A DNA stretch of 64,000 bases. Origin: Roseibium aggregatum (lineage in GTDB: Bacteria; Pseudomonadota; Alphaproteobacteria; Rhizobiales; Stappiaceae). Both the position numbers and the translations under genes were made by a program. Where the stretch lies: positions 186,001 through 250,000 of the forward strand of contig NZ_JABFCZ010000001.1 of NCBI RefSeq assembly GCF_014692675.1, read 5' to 3'. The notes under the pieces are model-generated. The model saw nothing but the letters and a program-made list of their open reading frames with translations. It was not told where the DNA came from and ran no database searches. This document shows positions 35,125-44,666 of the stretch, piece after piece (position 1 is the stretch's first letter; every line of letters starts with the position of its first letter).

Positions 35125-35133
35125 CACTCACCG

Positions 35134-37605
35134 ATGGCTAAAACCAGATCCTTCGCCACGCCCCTGCCCGTCGACGGCGTCCTGCCGCAATTGCTCGACG
35201 CATTGGAGGAAAGTCCGAATGCCGTCCTCGTCGCCGAACCCGGCGCCGGCAAGACAACGCGCGTTCCGCTTGCCCTTCTCGATGCCCCGTGGCGGGGTGA
35301 CGGCAAGATCCTTGTGCTGGAGCCGCGCCGGCTTGCCGCGCGCGCGGCCGCCCGGCGGATGGCTTCGGAACTCGGAGAGTCGGTCGGCGAAACCGTCGGC
35401 TACCGGGTGCGCATGGAAACGAAGGTCAGCGCCAGGACACGGATCGAGGTCATCACCGAAGGGGTGTTCACCCGCCTGATCCTCGATGACCCGGAACTGT
35501 CCGGCGTTGCCGCAGTTCTTTTCGACGAATTCCACGAACGGTCTCTTGATGGCTACCTGGGGCTGGCGCTGGCGCTCGATGTGCAAGGCGCGCTGCGCGA
35601 GCACCTGAGGCTGCTGCCCATGTCGGCAACCCTCGATGCGGCGGCCGTCGCAGGCCTTCTGGGCGATGCCCCGGTCATCGAAAGCAAGGGCCGGAGTTTT
35701 CCGGTAGAAACCCGCTATCTCGGCCGCAAGGCGGAAGAGCGGATCGAACCGCAGGTCGCCCGCGCCGTGCGCCAGGCCCTCGGCGAGGAGACCGGTTCGA
35801 TCCTGGTGTTCCTGCCCGGCCAGGGAGAGATCCGCCGCACCGCGGAGATGCTCGGCGACAAGCTGCCCGCAGGCTGCCTGTTGGCGCCGCTTTACGGCGC
35901 GCTCGATGCAAAGGCGCAGGATCTGGCGATCCGCCCTGCCCCGGCCGGCACGCGCAAGATCGTGTTGGCCAGCGCCATCGCCCAGACATCTCTCACCATC
36001 GAGGGCGTGCGTGTCGTCATCGACAGCGGCCTGTCCCGAGTGCCCAGATACGAGCCCCAGACCGGGCTGACGAGGCTGGAGACCGTGCGTGTGTCGCGTG
36101 CTTCCGCCGACCAGCGGCGCGGCCGTGCCGGACGAACCGAACCCGGCGTCTGTTACCGGCTCTGGGACGAGGCGCAGACCGTCTCCCTTGCCGCATCGGA
36201 AGCACCGGAAATCCTCGAGGCCGATCTGTCGGGCCTTGCGCTCGATCTGGCAGCCTGGGGAACGATGGATCCGGGGCAGCTTAAATTCCTCGATCCGCCT
36301 CCGGCCGCAGCCTGGTCCGAGGCTACGCAACTGCTCAAGGCGCTCCATGCACTCGACGACAACGGGCACCTGACCGACCAGGGCAAGGCGCTCGCCCGGC
36401 TGCCCCTGCAGCCGCGGCTGGCCCATATGCTCGACCGCGCCGCATCCCGGGGCGAGGGCCTGACCGCGGCAATGATTGCAGCACTCCTCTCCGAGCCCGG
36501 ACTTGGCGGACCGGATCCAGATCTCAGGGTCCGGCTGCGGCGCCTCAGGGACGACAAAAGCCCGCGTGCGCGGGATACCCGTCTGCTGGCGGAACGCTGG
36601 CACAAGCTGGCCGGCGGATCGGACAAACGAATAGAACCGGAGGACGCCGGCGTTCTGCTTGCCAACGCCTATCCCGACCGGGTCGCCCAGGCGCGCGGCC
36701 AGCGCGGCCGGTTCCGGCTTGCAAACGGCCGCGGAGCGGAACTGCCGGAAGAGCATCCGCTGGCGGGCGAACCGTTCCTGACTATCGCCGATATCCAGGG
36801 GAAGGCCGCCAGCGGCCGGATCATGCTGTGCGCGCCGATCACGAAGGCAGAGATCGAAGAGCTGTTTACCGAGGACATCGTCGAGGAAGACGAGGTCCGC
36901 ATCGAGAAGGAAGGCGCTCTGAGGGCCCGGCGCGTGCGTCGCTACGGGGCCGTCGAGCTCGAGACCAGGCAGATCAGCACCCCCGACCCGGAAGCGGTTA
37001 CCCGTGCCCTGCTCGGTGAGGTACTCCGGCGCGGGGTTAGCCGCCTGCCCTGGACCAAGGACCAGCTGCGCCTGCGCGCCCGTATCGGCTACCTGCGCGC
37101 CAACGGCGAGAGTGATCTGCCGGATCTGTCTGACGACGCGCTGGCAAATACGCTCGACGACTGGCTCGGTCCGTTTCTCGCCGGCAAGACCAGCGTTTCG
37201 GCCATTGATGCCGCCTGTCTCGGCGATGCGCTGGCGGCCCTGCTTCCGTTCGATGCCGCCTCCCGGCTCGACCGGCTGGCGCCGTCCCATTTCACCGCGC
37301 CGACGGGCAGCAAGGTGCCGATCGACTATGGCGGCGAAACCGGACCCGCGATATCCATCCGTGTGCAGGAACTCTTCGGCCTCGACCGCCACCCTTCAGT
37401 CTGCAACGGCCGGATTCCGCTGACGCTGGAGCTTCTGTCCCCCGCCCAGCGCCCGATCCAGATCACGCGGGACCTCCCCGGCTTCTGGGCCGGATCCTGG
37501 GCCGATGTGAAGGCGGAGATGAAGGGCCGCTATCCGAAGCACCCCTGGCCGGACGATCCGACCTCGGCCGAGGCGACCCGCAGGGCCAAGCCGAGGGGCA
37601 CATGA
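35134..37605 (+). CDS. hrpB: ATP-dependent helicase HrpB
   Basis: DExH-box helicase of 823 residues, a normal family length. Motif I is LVAEPGAGKTTRVPLALL, motif Ia is VLEPRRLAARAAARR, motif II is VLFDEFHERSLDG, motif III is LPMSATLD, motif VI is SADQRRGRAGRTEPGVCYRLW, and the HrpB C-terminal domain ends with FWAGSWADVKAEMKGRYPKHPWPDDP. It acts on RNA or RNA-protein complexes; the physiological role of bacterial HrpB is not settled. It is last gene of the mgsA-glk-hrpB unit. Confidence 0.95.
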   Translation: MAKTRSFATPLPVDGVLPQLLDALEESPNAVLVAEPGAGKTTRVPLALLDAPWRGDGKILVLEPRRLAARAAARRMASELGESVGETVGYRVRMETKVSARTRIEVITEGVFTRLILDDPELSGVAAVLFDEFHERSLDGYLGLALALDVQGALREHLRLLPMSATLDAAAVAGLLGDAPVIESKGRSFPVETRYLGRKAEERIEPQVARAVRQALGEETGSILVFLPGQGEIRRTAEMLGDKLPAGCLLAPLYGALDAKAQDLAIRPAPAGTRKIVLASAIAQTSLTIEGVRVVIDSGLSRVPRYEPQTGLTRLETVRVSRASADQRRGRAGRTEPGVCYRLWDEAQTVSLAASEAPEILEADLSGLALDLAAWGTMDPGQLKFLDPPPAAAWSEATQLLKALHALDDNGHLTDQGKALARLPLQPRLAHMLDRAASRGEGLTAAMIAALLSEPGLGGPDPDLRVRLRRLRDDKSPRARDTRLLAERWHKLAGGSDKRIEPEDAGVLLANAYPDRVAQARGQRGRFRLANGRGAELPEEHPLAGEPFLTIADIQGKAASGRIMLCAPITKAEIEELFTEDIVEEDEVRIEKEGALRARRVRRYGAVELETRQISTPDPEAVTRALLGEVLRRGVSRLPWTKDQLRLRARIGYLRANGESDLPDLSDDALANTLDDWLGPFLAGKTSVSAIDAACLGDALAALLPFDAASRLDRLAPSHFTAPTGSKVPIDYGGETGPAISIRVQELFGLDRHPSVCNGRIPLTLELLSPAQRPIQITRDLPGFWAGSWADVKAEMKGRYPKHPWPDDPTSAEATRRAKPRGT

Positions 37606-37733
37606 GGGGGCATTCGGGGTCGAGCGCACCAGCAACGTTACGCAATCATATCTGACTGCATTGATGCTCTTCCGTCGTGGAGAATTGCCCGGAGTACGAT
37701 AGACGATATCTTGGAGCAACGCCCCACCCACGA

Positions 37734-37857
37734 TTGTCATCCCCGGCAAGCGGAGCGCGACCGGGGACCCAGTACGCCGTGTCCTCTGAGTTCAATCAGC
37801 CGGCCTCACGGATTACTGGATCCCGGCTCTCCGCTTACGCTCCGGCCGGGATGACAA
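37734..37857. repeat. Palindromic interspersed element (GTCATCCCGG family)
   Basis: A 124-bp element bounded by TTGTCATCC and its complement GGATGACAA. Left arm TTGTCATCCCCGGCAAGCGG and the reversed right arm TTGTCATCCCGGCCGGAGCG match in outline, with an inner hairpin arm (GGATCCCGGCTCTCCG). It belongs to the same family as the insert at 11786-11963, sharing GTCA[T]CCC(C)GGC, GAGCG/CGCGA-CCGGGG and CCCGGCTCTCCG blocks. It lies between convergent hrpB and putA and has no coding role. Confidence 0.78.
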
Positions 37858-37876
37858 CCGGGGGCATAAATATCCC

Positions 37877-40800
37877 CTACTCGTCCGACGCCGCGACCAG
37901 GCTTGCGTTGCCGCCGGCAGCCGCCGTGTTGATCGAGACGACCTGCTCCAGCGCGTAGCGATGGAGGTAGCCCGGGCCGCCTGCCTTGGGGCCGGTGCCG
38001 GAAAGGCCCGAGCCGCCGAAGGGTTGCGTGCCGACGACCGCGCCGATGGTATTGCGGTTGACGTAGACGTTGCCGACGGACAGCCGGTCGACGACCTTCT
38101 TGACCATGGCGTCGATGCGGCTGTGAACGCCGAGCGTCAGGCCGTAGCCGGTCGCGGCGATGGAATCGAGCACCTTGTCGAGATCCTTCGCGCTGTAGCG
38201 CACCACGTGGAGCACGGGACCGAAGACCTCGCGGGTCAGGGCCTCCGCCCGGTCCAGTTCGATGATATGCGGCGCCACCCAGGTTCCCGACCCCAGCCCT
38301 TCGGGGGCTGCCGGGCCGGCATAACGCAGTTTCTGCGTGATCTTCATGTCGTCGACATGGTCGAGGATCCCGTCGCGGGCTTCCGCGTCGATGACCGGAC
38401 CGATGTCGGTGGACGGCAGCTTCGGATCGCCGAGGGTCAGTTCCTTCGCCGCGCCCTCCAGCATCTCCAGAAGGCCGTCGGCGACATCGGACTGGACGTA
38501 GAGCAGCCGCAGCGCAGAGCAGCGCTGACCGGCAGAGCGGAAGGCCGACATCATGACGTCGTCGCACACCTGTTCGGGCAATGCCGTCGCATCGACCAGC
38601 ATGGCATTGATACCGCCGGTTTCCGCAATCAGGGGAACGATGGGCCCCCGTTTTTCCGCCAATGTCCGGTTAATCGCCCAGGCGGTTTCGGTGGAGCCGG
38701 TAAAGGCGACACCACCGACGAGCGGATCCGACGTCAGGGCCGCCCCCACCGCGCCGTCTCCCGGCACCAGCAGGAAGGCATCATCCGGCACGCCCGCTTC
38801 ATGCAGCAGCTTTGCCGCCTCGAATGCAATCAGCGGCGTCTGTTCGGCGGGCTTTGCCACCACCGCGTTACCGGCGACAAGCGCGGCGGTCACCTGTCCT
38901 AAGAAGATCGCCAGCGGGAAGTTCCAGGGCGAGATGCAGACGAAGACCCCGCGGCCGCGATAACGGTAGCGGTTTTCCTCACCGGTCGGTCCGGGCATCA
39001 GCTGGCCGGCACCGAACAGGGTCCGCGCCTCGGCGGCGTAATAGCGGCAGAAGTCGACCGCCTCGCGGATTTCAGCCAGGCCGTCCGGCAGGGTCTTGCC
39101 CCCTTCCACGCACAGGATGGCCATGAGCCGGTCACGGTTTTCTTCCAGGAGATCCGCCATTTTGTCGAGCGCGGCGGCGCGGTCTTCCACCGGCCGGCGC
39201 GACCAGCTTTCGAAGCCCTTTGCAGCAGCCTTCATCGCCGCCTTCACCATTTCGGCATCCGCCTGGACAACGGTTCCGGCAACGGTCCTGCCATCGACAG
39301 GCGAGACGACATTTTCGGCAGCCCCCGACGGTTTGATGCCCGGAATGAGCGGCCGGGCCTGGACCGCCGGAAAGGCCGTTTGCGACAGGCCTTCGGTGAG
39401 CTTCAGGCGCTCTTCGCCGTAGCCGAATTCCAGACCGGCGGAATTCTTCCGGCTGTCGCCGTAAAGGCCGTCCGGCATCGGAATGGAGTGGTTGACGGCG
39501 TGCGCCCCGCTTTCCAGGATTTCGGCCGGCCGCTTCAGGAGCCTGGCCACGGAAACGGAGCTGTCGCCGACAATGGTGACGAAGGACGAGTTGGCGCCGT
39601 TTTCCAGAAGCCGGCGCACCAGATAGGCAAGCAGGTCCTTGTGACCGCCGACCGGCGCATAGATCCGGCACGGATAACCGTCGCGCTCGGTTACGGACCT
39701 GAACAGGCTTTCGCCCATGCCGTGGAGGCGCTGGAACTCGTAACCTTCGCTGTCGCCGGCAAGTTCGGCGATCTGGGCGACCGACAGGGCGTTGTGGGTG
39801 GCGAACTGCGGGTAGAGCACGTCCCGGGCCTCGAGCATCCGCTTGGCGCAGGCCAGATAGGAAAGATCGGAGGCCGCCTTGCGGGTGAAGACCGGATAAC
39901 CCTTCAGGCCGCGCTCCTGGGCGCGCTTGATTTCGGTATCCCAATAGGCGCCCTTGACCAGGCGCACCATGAGCTTGCGGTTGCGCGCACGCGCGGCAGA
40001 GACCAGCCAGTCGATAACGTGGATCGCCCGCTTCTGGTAGGCCTGCACCGCAAGGCCGAACCCGTCCCAGCCGTCCGTCACCGAATCGGCCAGAACCGCC
40101 GCGATCACGTCGAGCGAGATTTCCAGACGGTCCGCCTCTTCGGCATCCACGGTCAGGTTGAGCTCGTATTTACGGGCGAGACGAACAAGGTCCAGCAGGC
40201 GTGGCACCAGTTCGTCGCGGGTGCGCTCGCCCTTGACCGCCTCGTAGCGGGGGTGGAGTGCCGACAGCTTGACGGATATGCCCGGACGGTCGGGCAGCTT
40301 TTTCGAGCCGGCCGATTTGCCGATGGCCTCGATGGCATCCGCATAGGAGCGGAAGTAGCGGTCCGCATCCGCCATGGTGCGCGCGCCTTCGCCGAGCATG
40401 TCATAGGAATAGCGGTAGCCCTTGGCTTCCTGCGCCTTTGCCCGGTCGAGCGCCTTGTGAATGGTCTCACCCAGGACGAACTGGTGGCCAAGCAGGCGCA
40501 TCGCCTTTCGGGTTGCGGTGCGCACCGCGGGCATGCCGAGGCGTTTGACGAGGGCCGACAGGATCGTCTGCGGCGTATCGCCCGGATGCAGCAGGCGGGA
40601 GGTGATGCCCAGCGCCCAGGAAGACGCCGAAATGAGCCAGGTGTCGGATTTCGCGACACTCGGATCGTCGAACCGGGCGGCGGCGAGCTTGTCCTCGATC
40701 AGCTTGTCGGCGGTGGCCGCGTCCGGCACCCTGAGCAGGGCTTCGGCCAGCACCATCATGGCCAGACCTTCGCGCGTCGTCAGGCCGAATTCGCGCATGA

Positions 40801-41056
40801 AGTCTTCCACGCCGCCGAGGCCGACCGGCGTGGAACGGATGTCCTGAATATAGGTCGTGGTCCGTTCGTCGATACGGGCTTCCAGCTCGGGCGAAAACGC
40901 GGTCTCGGCGAGAAGGCCGCGGACCAGCTTTTCATCGTCCGGCGCATAGGCGGCACGGAAGGGCGGCAAATCCATGGATTCCAAAACCAATGCGGGGGCG
41001 CTTGCTTGTACTGGCACGGCCACATCTCCCTTGAAAAATCCGGCGCAGACAGCCAT
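37877..41056 (-). CDS. putA: Bifunctional proline dehydrogenase / glutamate-semialdehyde dehydrogenase
   Basis: Converts proline to glutamate in two steps, 1059 residues. The FAD domain includes RPGISVKLSALHPRYEA, VDAEEADRLEISLDV, MVRLVKGAYWDTEIKRAQ and VYTP-like YPCRIYAPVGGH. The NAD aldehyde dehydrogenase domain includes CISPWNFPLAIFLGQ, AFTGSTETA, LIAETGGINAM (Glu) and SAGQRCSALRLLYVQ (catalytic Cys). It starts directly with the dehydrogenase arm and lacks the ribbon-helix-helix repressor domain of enteric PutA. A GTG at 41017 with GGGAG upstream is an alternative start, 13 residues shorter. The divergent AsnC-type gene probably regulates it. Confidence 0.95.
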   Translation of the reverse strand: MAVCAGFFKGDVAVPVQASAPALVLESMDLPPFRAAYAPDDEKLVRGLLAETAFSPELEARIDERTTTYIQDIRSTPVGLGGVEDFMREFGLTTREGLAMMVLAEALLRVPDAATADKLIEDKLAAARFDDPSVAKSDTWLISASSWALGITSRLLHPGDTPQTILSALVKRLGMPAVRTATRKAMRLLGHQFVLGETIHKALDRAKAQEAKGYRYSYDMLGEGARTMADADRYFRSYADAIEAIGKSAGSKKLPDRPGISVKLSALHPRYEAVKGERTRDELVPRLLDLVRLARKYELNLTVDAEEADRLEISLDVIAAVLADSVTDGWDGFGLAVQAYQKRAIHVIDWLVSAARARNRKLMVRLVKGAYWDTEIKRAQERGLKGYPVFTRKAASDLSYLACAKRMLEARDVLYPQFATHNALSVAQIAELAGDSEGYEFQRLHGMGESLFRSVTERDGYPCRIYAPVGGHKDLLAYLVRRLLENGANSSFVTIVGDSSVSVARLLKRPAEILESGAHAVNHSIPMPDGLYGDSRKNSAGLEFGYGEERLKLTEGLSQTAFPAVQARPLIPGIKPSGAAENVVSPVDGRTVAGTVVQADAEMVKAAMKAAAKGFESWSRRPVEDRAAALDKMADLLEENRDRLMAILCVEGGKTLPDGLAEIREAVDFCRYYAAEARTLFGAGQLMPGPTGEENRYRYRGRGVFVCISPWNFPLAIFLGQVTAALVAGNAVVAKPAEQTPLIAFEAAKLLHEAGVPDDAFLLVPGDGAVGAALTSDPLVGGVAFTGSTETAWAINRTLAEKRGPIVPLIAETGGINAMLVDATALPEQVCDDVMMSAFRSAGQRCSALRLLYVQSDVADGLLEMLEGAAKELTLGDPKLPSTDIGPVIDAEARDGILDHVDDMKITQKLRYAGPAAPEGLGSGTWVAPHIIELDRAEALTREVFGPVLHVVRYSAKDLDKVLDSIAATGYGLTLGVHSRIDAMVKKVVDRLSVGNVYVNRNTIGAVVGTQPFGGSGLSGTGPKAGGPGYLHRYALEQVVSINTAAAGGNASLVAASDE

Positions 41057-41063
41057 GCGCCTT

Positions 41064-41079
41064 ATATTCTCAATAATAT
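41064..41079. promoter_or_regulatory. Candidate AsnC/Lrp-type site in the putA-putR gap
   Basis: ATATT-N6-AATAT inverted repeat within a very AT-rich 95-bp divergent region. This is the general form of Lrp/AsnC-family sites. It lies 8 bp from the first putA ATG, which fits better if putA is translated from the GTG at 41017. Assignment is inferred. Confidence 0.4.
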
Positions 41080-41151
41080 GCGCATTTTTCTTTTCTTTCT
41101 CGCTAATTTTTTCCTATTTTCTGGCGTTTTCATTTTCTCAAGGGGCTTTTT

Positions 41152-41622
41152 ATGGAGAAAATCACAGGCCTGGACAGGACTGACCGCAAAATCCTCAAGG
41201 TGCTGCAGACCGACGGCAGGATCACGAATACCGAGCTTGCGGACCGGGTCCACCTGTCGCCGACCGCGACGGCGGAACGGATGAAGCGGCTCATGCGGGA
41301 CGGCTATATCGACCATTTTTCCGCCCATCTGGCGCCGAACAAGGTCGGCCGCGGGCTGCTGGTCTTTGTCGAGGTCAAGCTGGAGCGAACGCTGCCGGAA
41401 ATCTTCGATGCCTTCAGGATCGCGGTGGAGCGCGCGCCGGACATCCTGGAGTGCCACATGGTCGCTGGTGGATTCGACTATCTCATCAAGAGCCGGGTGG
41501 CCGACATGGAACACTACCGGCAGTTCCTGTCCGATGTGGTTCTGGCTCTGCCCGGCGTCCGCGAGACCCATACCTACGCGGTGATGGAGGAAATCAAGGA
41601 AACCCACGTGCTGCCGATCTGA
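41152..41622 (+). CDS. putR: Lrp/AsnC family transcriptional regulator (PutR-like)
   Basis: Regulator of 156 residues. HTH: LDRTDRKILKVLQTDGRITNTELADRVHLSPTATAERMKRL. The RAM effector domain contains LLVFVEVKLERT, ILECHMVAGGFDYLIKSRV and HTYAVMEEIKETHVLPI. It is divergent from putA, the classical arrangement in Rhodobacter and Agrobacterium, where PutR activates putA in response to proline. The ATG lies at the end of a 95-bp AT-rich gap. Confidence 0.92.
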   Translation: MEKITGLDRTDRKILKVLQTDGRITNTELADRVHLSPTATAERMKRLMRDGYIDHFSAHLAPNKVGRGLLVFVEVKLERTLPEIFDAFRIAVERAPDILECHMVAGGFDYLIKSRVADMEHYRQFLSDVVLALPGVRETHTYAVMEEIKETHVLPI

Positions 41623-41722
41623 GCCGGAGGACCGATATCGCGCAAAACTCACAAAGCCTTGTCTTGACCGCGCCGTGCCCAATGGGCGACAGAAGGCATA
41701 AGAAGAAACAGGGGGTTAGCCG

Positions 41723-42940
41723 ATGTCCTTGAAACGTCTCATGCCGATTGCCGCAGCTCTGGCCCTGACGGCCTCCATGGCGCAGGCCCAGTCCGCCAGG
41801 GATGCATCCTGGGACGACATCACCGCGGCGGCGCGCGGGCAGACGGTCTACTTCCACGCCTGGGGCGGGGAACCGCGGATCAACGCCTATATCGACTGGG
41901 CGGCCGGCGAGGTCAAAGACCGCTACGGCGTCACGGTCAAGCATGTGAAGGTCGCCGACACGGCCGGCACGGTGACCCAGATCGTGGCGGAAAAGACCGC
42001 CGGCCGGACGACGGGCGGTGCGGTCGACCTGGTCTGGATCAACGGCGAGAATTTCAACACGCTGAAATCCCAAGGCCTGCTTGCCGATCCGGGCTGGGCG
42101 CAGACACTGCCGAACTGGAAATATGTGGACGTTGAGGGAAAGCCGACGGTTCTTTCCGATTTCACCGTTCCGACCGATGGTCAGGAAAGCCCCTGGGGCA
42201 TGGCGAAGCTGGTCTTCATGTATGACAGCGCAAGGCTTGCCGAACCGCCGCGCAGCCTTGACGCGCTGGCAGCCTACGCCGCCGAGCATCCGGGCCGGGT
42301 GACCTATCCGCAGCCACCGAACTTCTACGGCTCGACCTTCCTGAAGCAGATCCTGATTTCGAAGATCGACGACCGCAGCAAGCTGGAAAAGCCGGTCGAT
42401 CCGGACCGGTTCCAGCAAGATGTCGCACCGCTGTTTGCCTATCTCGACAAGATCCATCCCGACCTCTGGCGCAAGGCGGAGGCCTTCCCGGCCAATGCGG
42501 CGGAGATGCGCCGGCTGCTTGCGGACGGCGAACTGGATATCGCCTTCACCTTCAACCCGGGCGATGCCTCCAGCGCCATCGCCAACGGCGAACTTCCCGA
42601 TACGGTGCGCAGCTTCGTTCTTACCGGCGGAACCATCGGCAACACCCATTTCGTCGCCATTCCCTTCAACAGCTCGGCCAAGGAAGGCGCCAAGGTCCTG
42701 GCGAACTTCCTGCTGTCACCGGAAGCCCAGGCGCGCAAGCAGGACCCGGCCGTGTGGGGTGATCCGACCGTCCTGAAGATCTCAAGCCTGCCGGAGAATG
42801 ACCGGGCGCGTTTCGAGGCGATCGATCTCGGCATCGCCACGCTCGGCCCGGATGAGCTCGGGCCCACCCTTCCCGAACCGCACCCGAGCTGGGTCGCGGC
42901 CATCGAAAAGGCCTGGGCCGCACGCTACGGCGGATCCTGA
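41723..42940 (+). CDS. ABC transporter substrate-binding protein (YnjB-like)
   Basis: Periplasmic binding protein of 405 residues with signal peptide (LMPIAAALALTASMAQA). The sequence YFHAWGGEPRINAYIDWAAGEV and DLVWINGENFNTLKSQGLL, WGMAKLVFMYD, AFTFNPGDASSAIANGELPD match the YnjB family. The ATG follows AGGGGG. It is first of three genes of a complete importer. The ligand is not known; YnjBCD-type systems resemble spermidine, thiamine and iron importers. Confidence 0.9.
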   Translation: MSLKRLMPIAAALALTASMAQAQSARDASWDDITAAARGQTVYFHAWGGEPRINAYIDWAAGEVKDRYGVTVKHVKVADTAGTVTQIVAEKTAGRTTGGAVDLVWINGENFNTLKSQGLLADPGWAQTLPNWKYVDVEGKPTVLSDFTVPTDGQESPWGMAKLVFMYDSARLAEPPRSLDALAAYAAEHPGRVTYPQPPNFYGSTFLKQILISKIDDRSKLEKPVDPDRFQQDVAPLFAYLDKIHPDLWRKAEAFPANAAEMRRLLADGELDIAFTFNPGDASSAIANGELPDTVRSFVLTGGTIGNTHFVAIPFNSSAKEGAKVLANFLLSPEAQARKQDPAVWGDPTVLKISSLPENDRARFEAIDLGIATLGPDELGPTLPEPHPSWVAAIEKAWAARYGGS

Positions 42941-42949
42941 AGACCGGCC

Positions 42950-44659
42950 GTGACACGACAGCCGGCCCTCCTGCAACGCGCGCTGCCGACCGCGGTCATC
43001 CTGTTGCTGATCGCCGGGCCGGTCTGCCTCGGGCTGGCGGGCACCCTGCTGCCGGCCTTCGGCTATCTGCCCGCACTCGGCGGGTCGGTCCTGTCCCTCG
43101 ACCCGTTCCGGGCCGTCTTGAGCGAACCGGGTATCGGCCTGTCGCTGGCGCTGAGCCTGGGCACAGGTCTTGCCGCGACGGCCATCTCCCTGGCGATCGT
43201 CGCGCTTTTTACGGCCGCCTGGTTCGAGACGCGGGTTTTCAAGGCGATGACCCGTTTCCTGTCACCGCTGCTGTCGGTTCCCCACGCGGCGGCGGCCATC
43301 GGTCTTGCCTTCGTGATCGCACCGTCCGGGCTGATCGTGCGGCTGCTGTCGCCCTGGGCGACCGGGTTTGACCGTCCGCCGGACCTGCTCATCATCCACG
43401 ATCCGCTGGGGCTGACCATGACGGCAGGGCTGATCGCGAAAGAGGTGCCGTTCCTGTTCCTGATGACGCTTGCCGCCCTGCCGCAGACGGAGGCCCGGCG
43501 CCATTTGCGGATCGCGGCGAACCTTGGTTACGGCCGCATGGCCGGCTTCTTCAAGGTGGCGCTGCCGCAGATCTATCCGCAGATCCGTCTGCCCGTGCTG
43601 GCGGTGCTGGCCTATTCGACCTCGGTCGTCGATGTCGCCCGGATCCTTGGGCCGACGACACCGGCTCCGCTCGCCCCCAGGATCATCGACTGGATGGCCG
43701 ATGCCGATCCGGCGCTGCGCTTGCAAGCCTCCGCGGGGGCGGTGCTGCAGCTGCTTTTGAGTGTAGGTGCGATCCTCATCTGGCGCTTCGGCGAAATTCT
43801 GTGCAGCCGGATCGCCCGGTCCGGGAGGAGTAGCGGCCGACGGTATTCCCGCGACGCGGCGATGCGGCAGATGGCGGCCGTTCCCGTCGGCCTCCTGATC
43901 GCCGCCATGGTCGCAGCCCTCGCCGCGCTGGCTCTGTGGTCGCTGACAGCAGGCTGGTGGTTCCCGCAAGCCTTCCCGACAGCGCTGACGCTGCGCCATT
44001 GGGCCGGCCTTTTTCCAGGCGGAAGTCACCTTGTCGGCGATACGCTCCTCATTGCCTTGCCGGCAGCCGTGGTTGCGATCGCGCTTATCGTCTGGCAGCT
44101 GGAACTGTGGACCCGGACCGGACCCCGGCGACGCCATGCCGCGTTCAGAAATCTCATGTTCCTGCCGCTTCTGGTGCCGCAGATTTCCTTCCTGTTCGGC
44201 CTGCAGGTGCTGTTTCTCGTGGCGGGATGGGACGGTACCTATGTCGCCGTGGCGCTGACGCATCTGGTTTTCGTCCTGCCTTATGTCTTTCTTGCCCTGT
44301 CCGATCCCTGGGACCATCTCGACCCACGCCTTGCCAAGGTCGCGGCGACCCTGGGCGCTTCGCAAAACCGAATCCTGTGGTCTATCCGCCTGCCGATGCT
44401 CTTGCGTCCGCTGATGGTGGCGGCGGCGATCGGCTTTGCCGTTTCCATCGGCCAGTATCTGCCGACCCTGATGATCGGTGCGGGACGGATCGCCACGATC
44501 ACCACCGAAAGCGTGGCGCTTGCAAGCGGGGGCAGCCGGTCGGTCGCAGCCGTCTACGCCATGCTTCAGCTGATGCTGCCGCTGCTCGGCTTCGTACTGG
44601 CAAGCGTCGTGCCCGCGATTGCCTTCCGGCATCGACTTGCCCTCAGACTTCAACGATAA
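42950..44659 (+). CDS. ABC transporter permease, fused double domain (YnjC-like)
   Basis: Inner-membrane permease of 569 residues made of two BPD_transp_1 halves, each with about six helices, as in ThiP/FbpB/YnjC. EAA-type coupling loops are RRHLRIAANLGYGRMAGFFKVALPQIYP in the first half and RLAKVAATLGASQNRILWSIRLP in the second. GTG start 9 bp after the binding protein stop. One chain forms the whole channel. Confidence 0.9.
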   Translation: MTRQPALLQRALPTAVILLLIAGPVCLGLAGTLLPAFGYLPALGGSVLSLDPFRAVLSEPGIGLSLALSLGTGLAATAISLAIVALFTAAWFETRVFKAMTRFLSPLLSVPHAAAAIGLAFVIAPSGLIVRLLSPWATGFDRPPDLLIIHDPLGLTMTAGLIAKEVPFLFLMTLAALPQTEARRHLRIAANLGYGRMAGFFKVALPQIYPQIRLPVLAVLAYSTSVVDVARILGPTTPAPLAPRIIDWMADADPALRLQASAGAVLQLLLSVGAILIWRFGEILCSRIARSGRSSGRRYSRDAAMRQMAAVPVGLLIAAMVAALAALALWSLTAGWWFPQAFPTALTLRHWAGLFPGGSHLVGDTLLIALPAAVVAIALIVWQLELWTRTGPRRRHAAFRNLMFLPLLVPQISFLFGLQVLFLVAGWDGTYVAVALTHLVFVLPYVFLALSDPWDHLDPRLAKVAATLGASQNRILWSIRLPMLLRPLMVAAAIGFAVSIGQYLPTLMIGAGRIATITTESVALASGGSRSVAAVYAMLQLMLPLLGFVLASVVPAIAFRHRLALRLQR

Positions 44660-44666
44660 GACGGTC

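Noticed and set aside
35128..37392. Minus-strand open frame of about 754 codons
   Set aside because: Antisense to hrpB, whose helicase motifs are complete in order.
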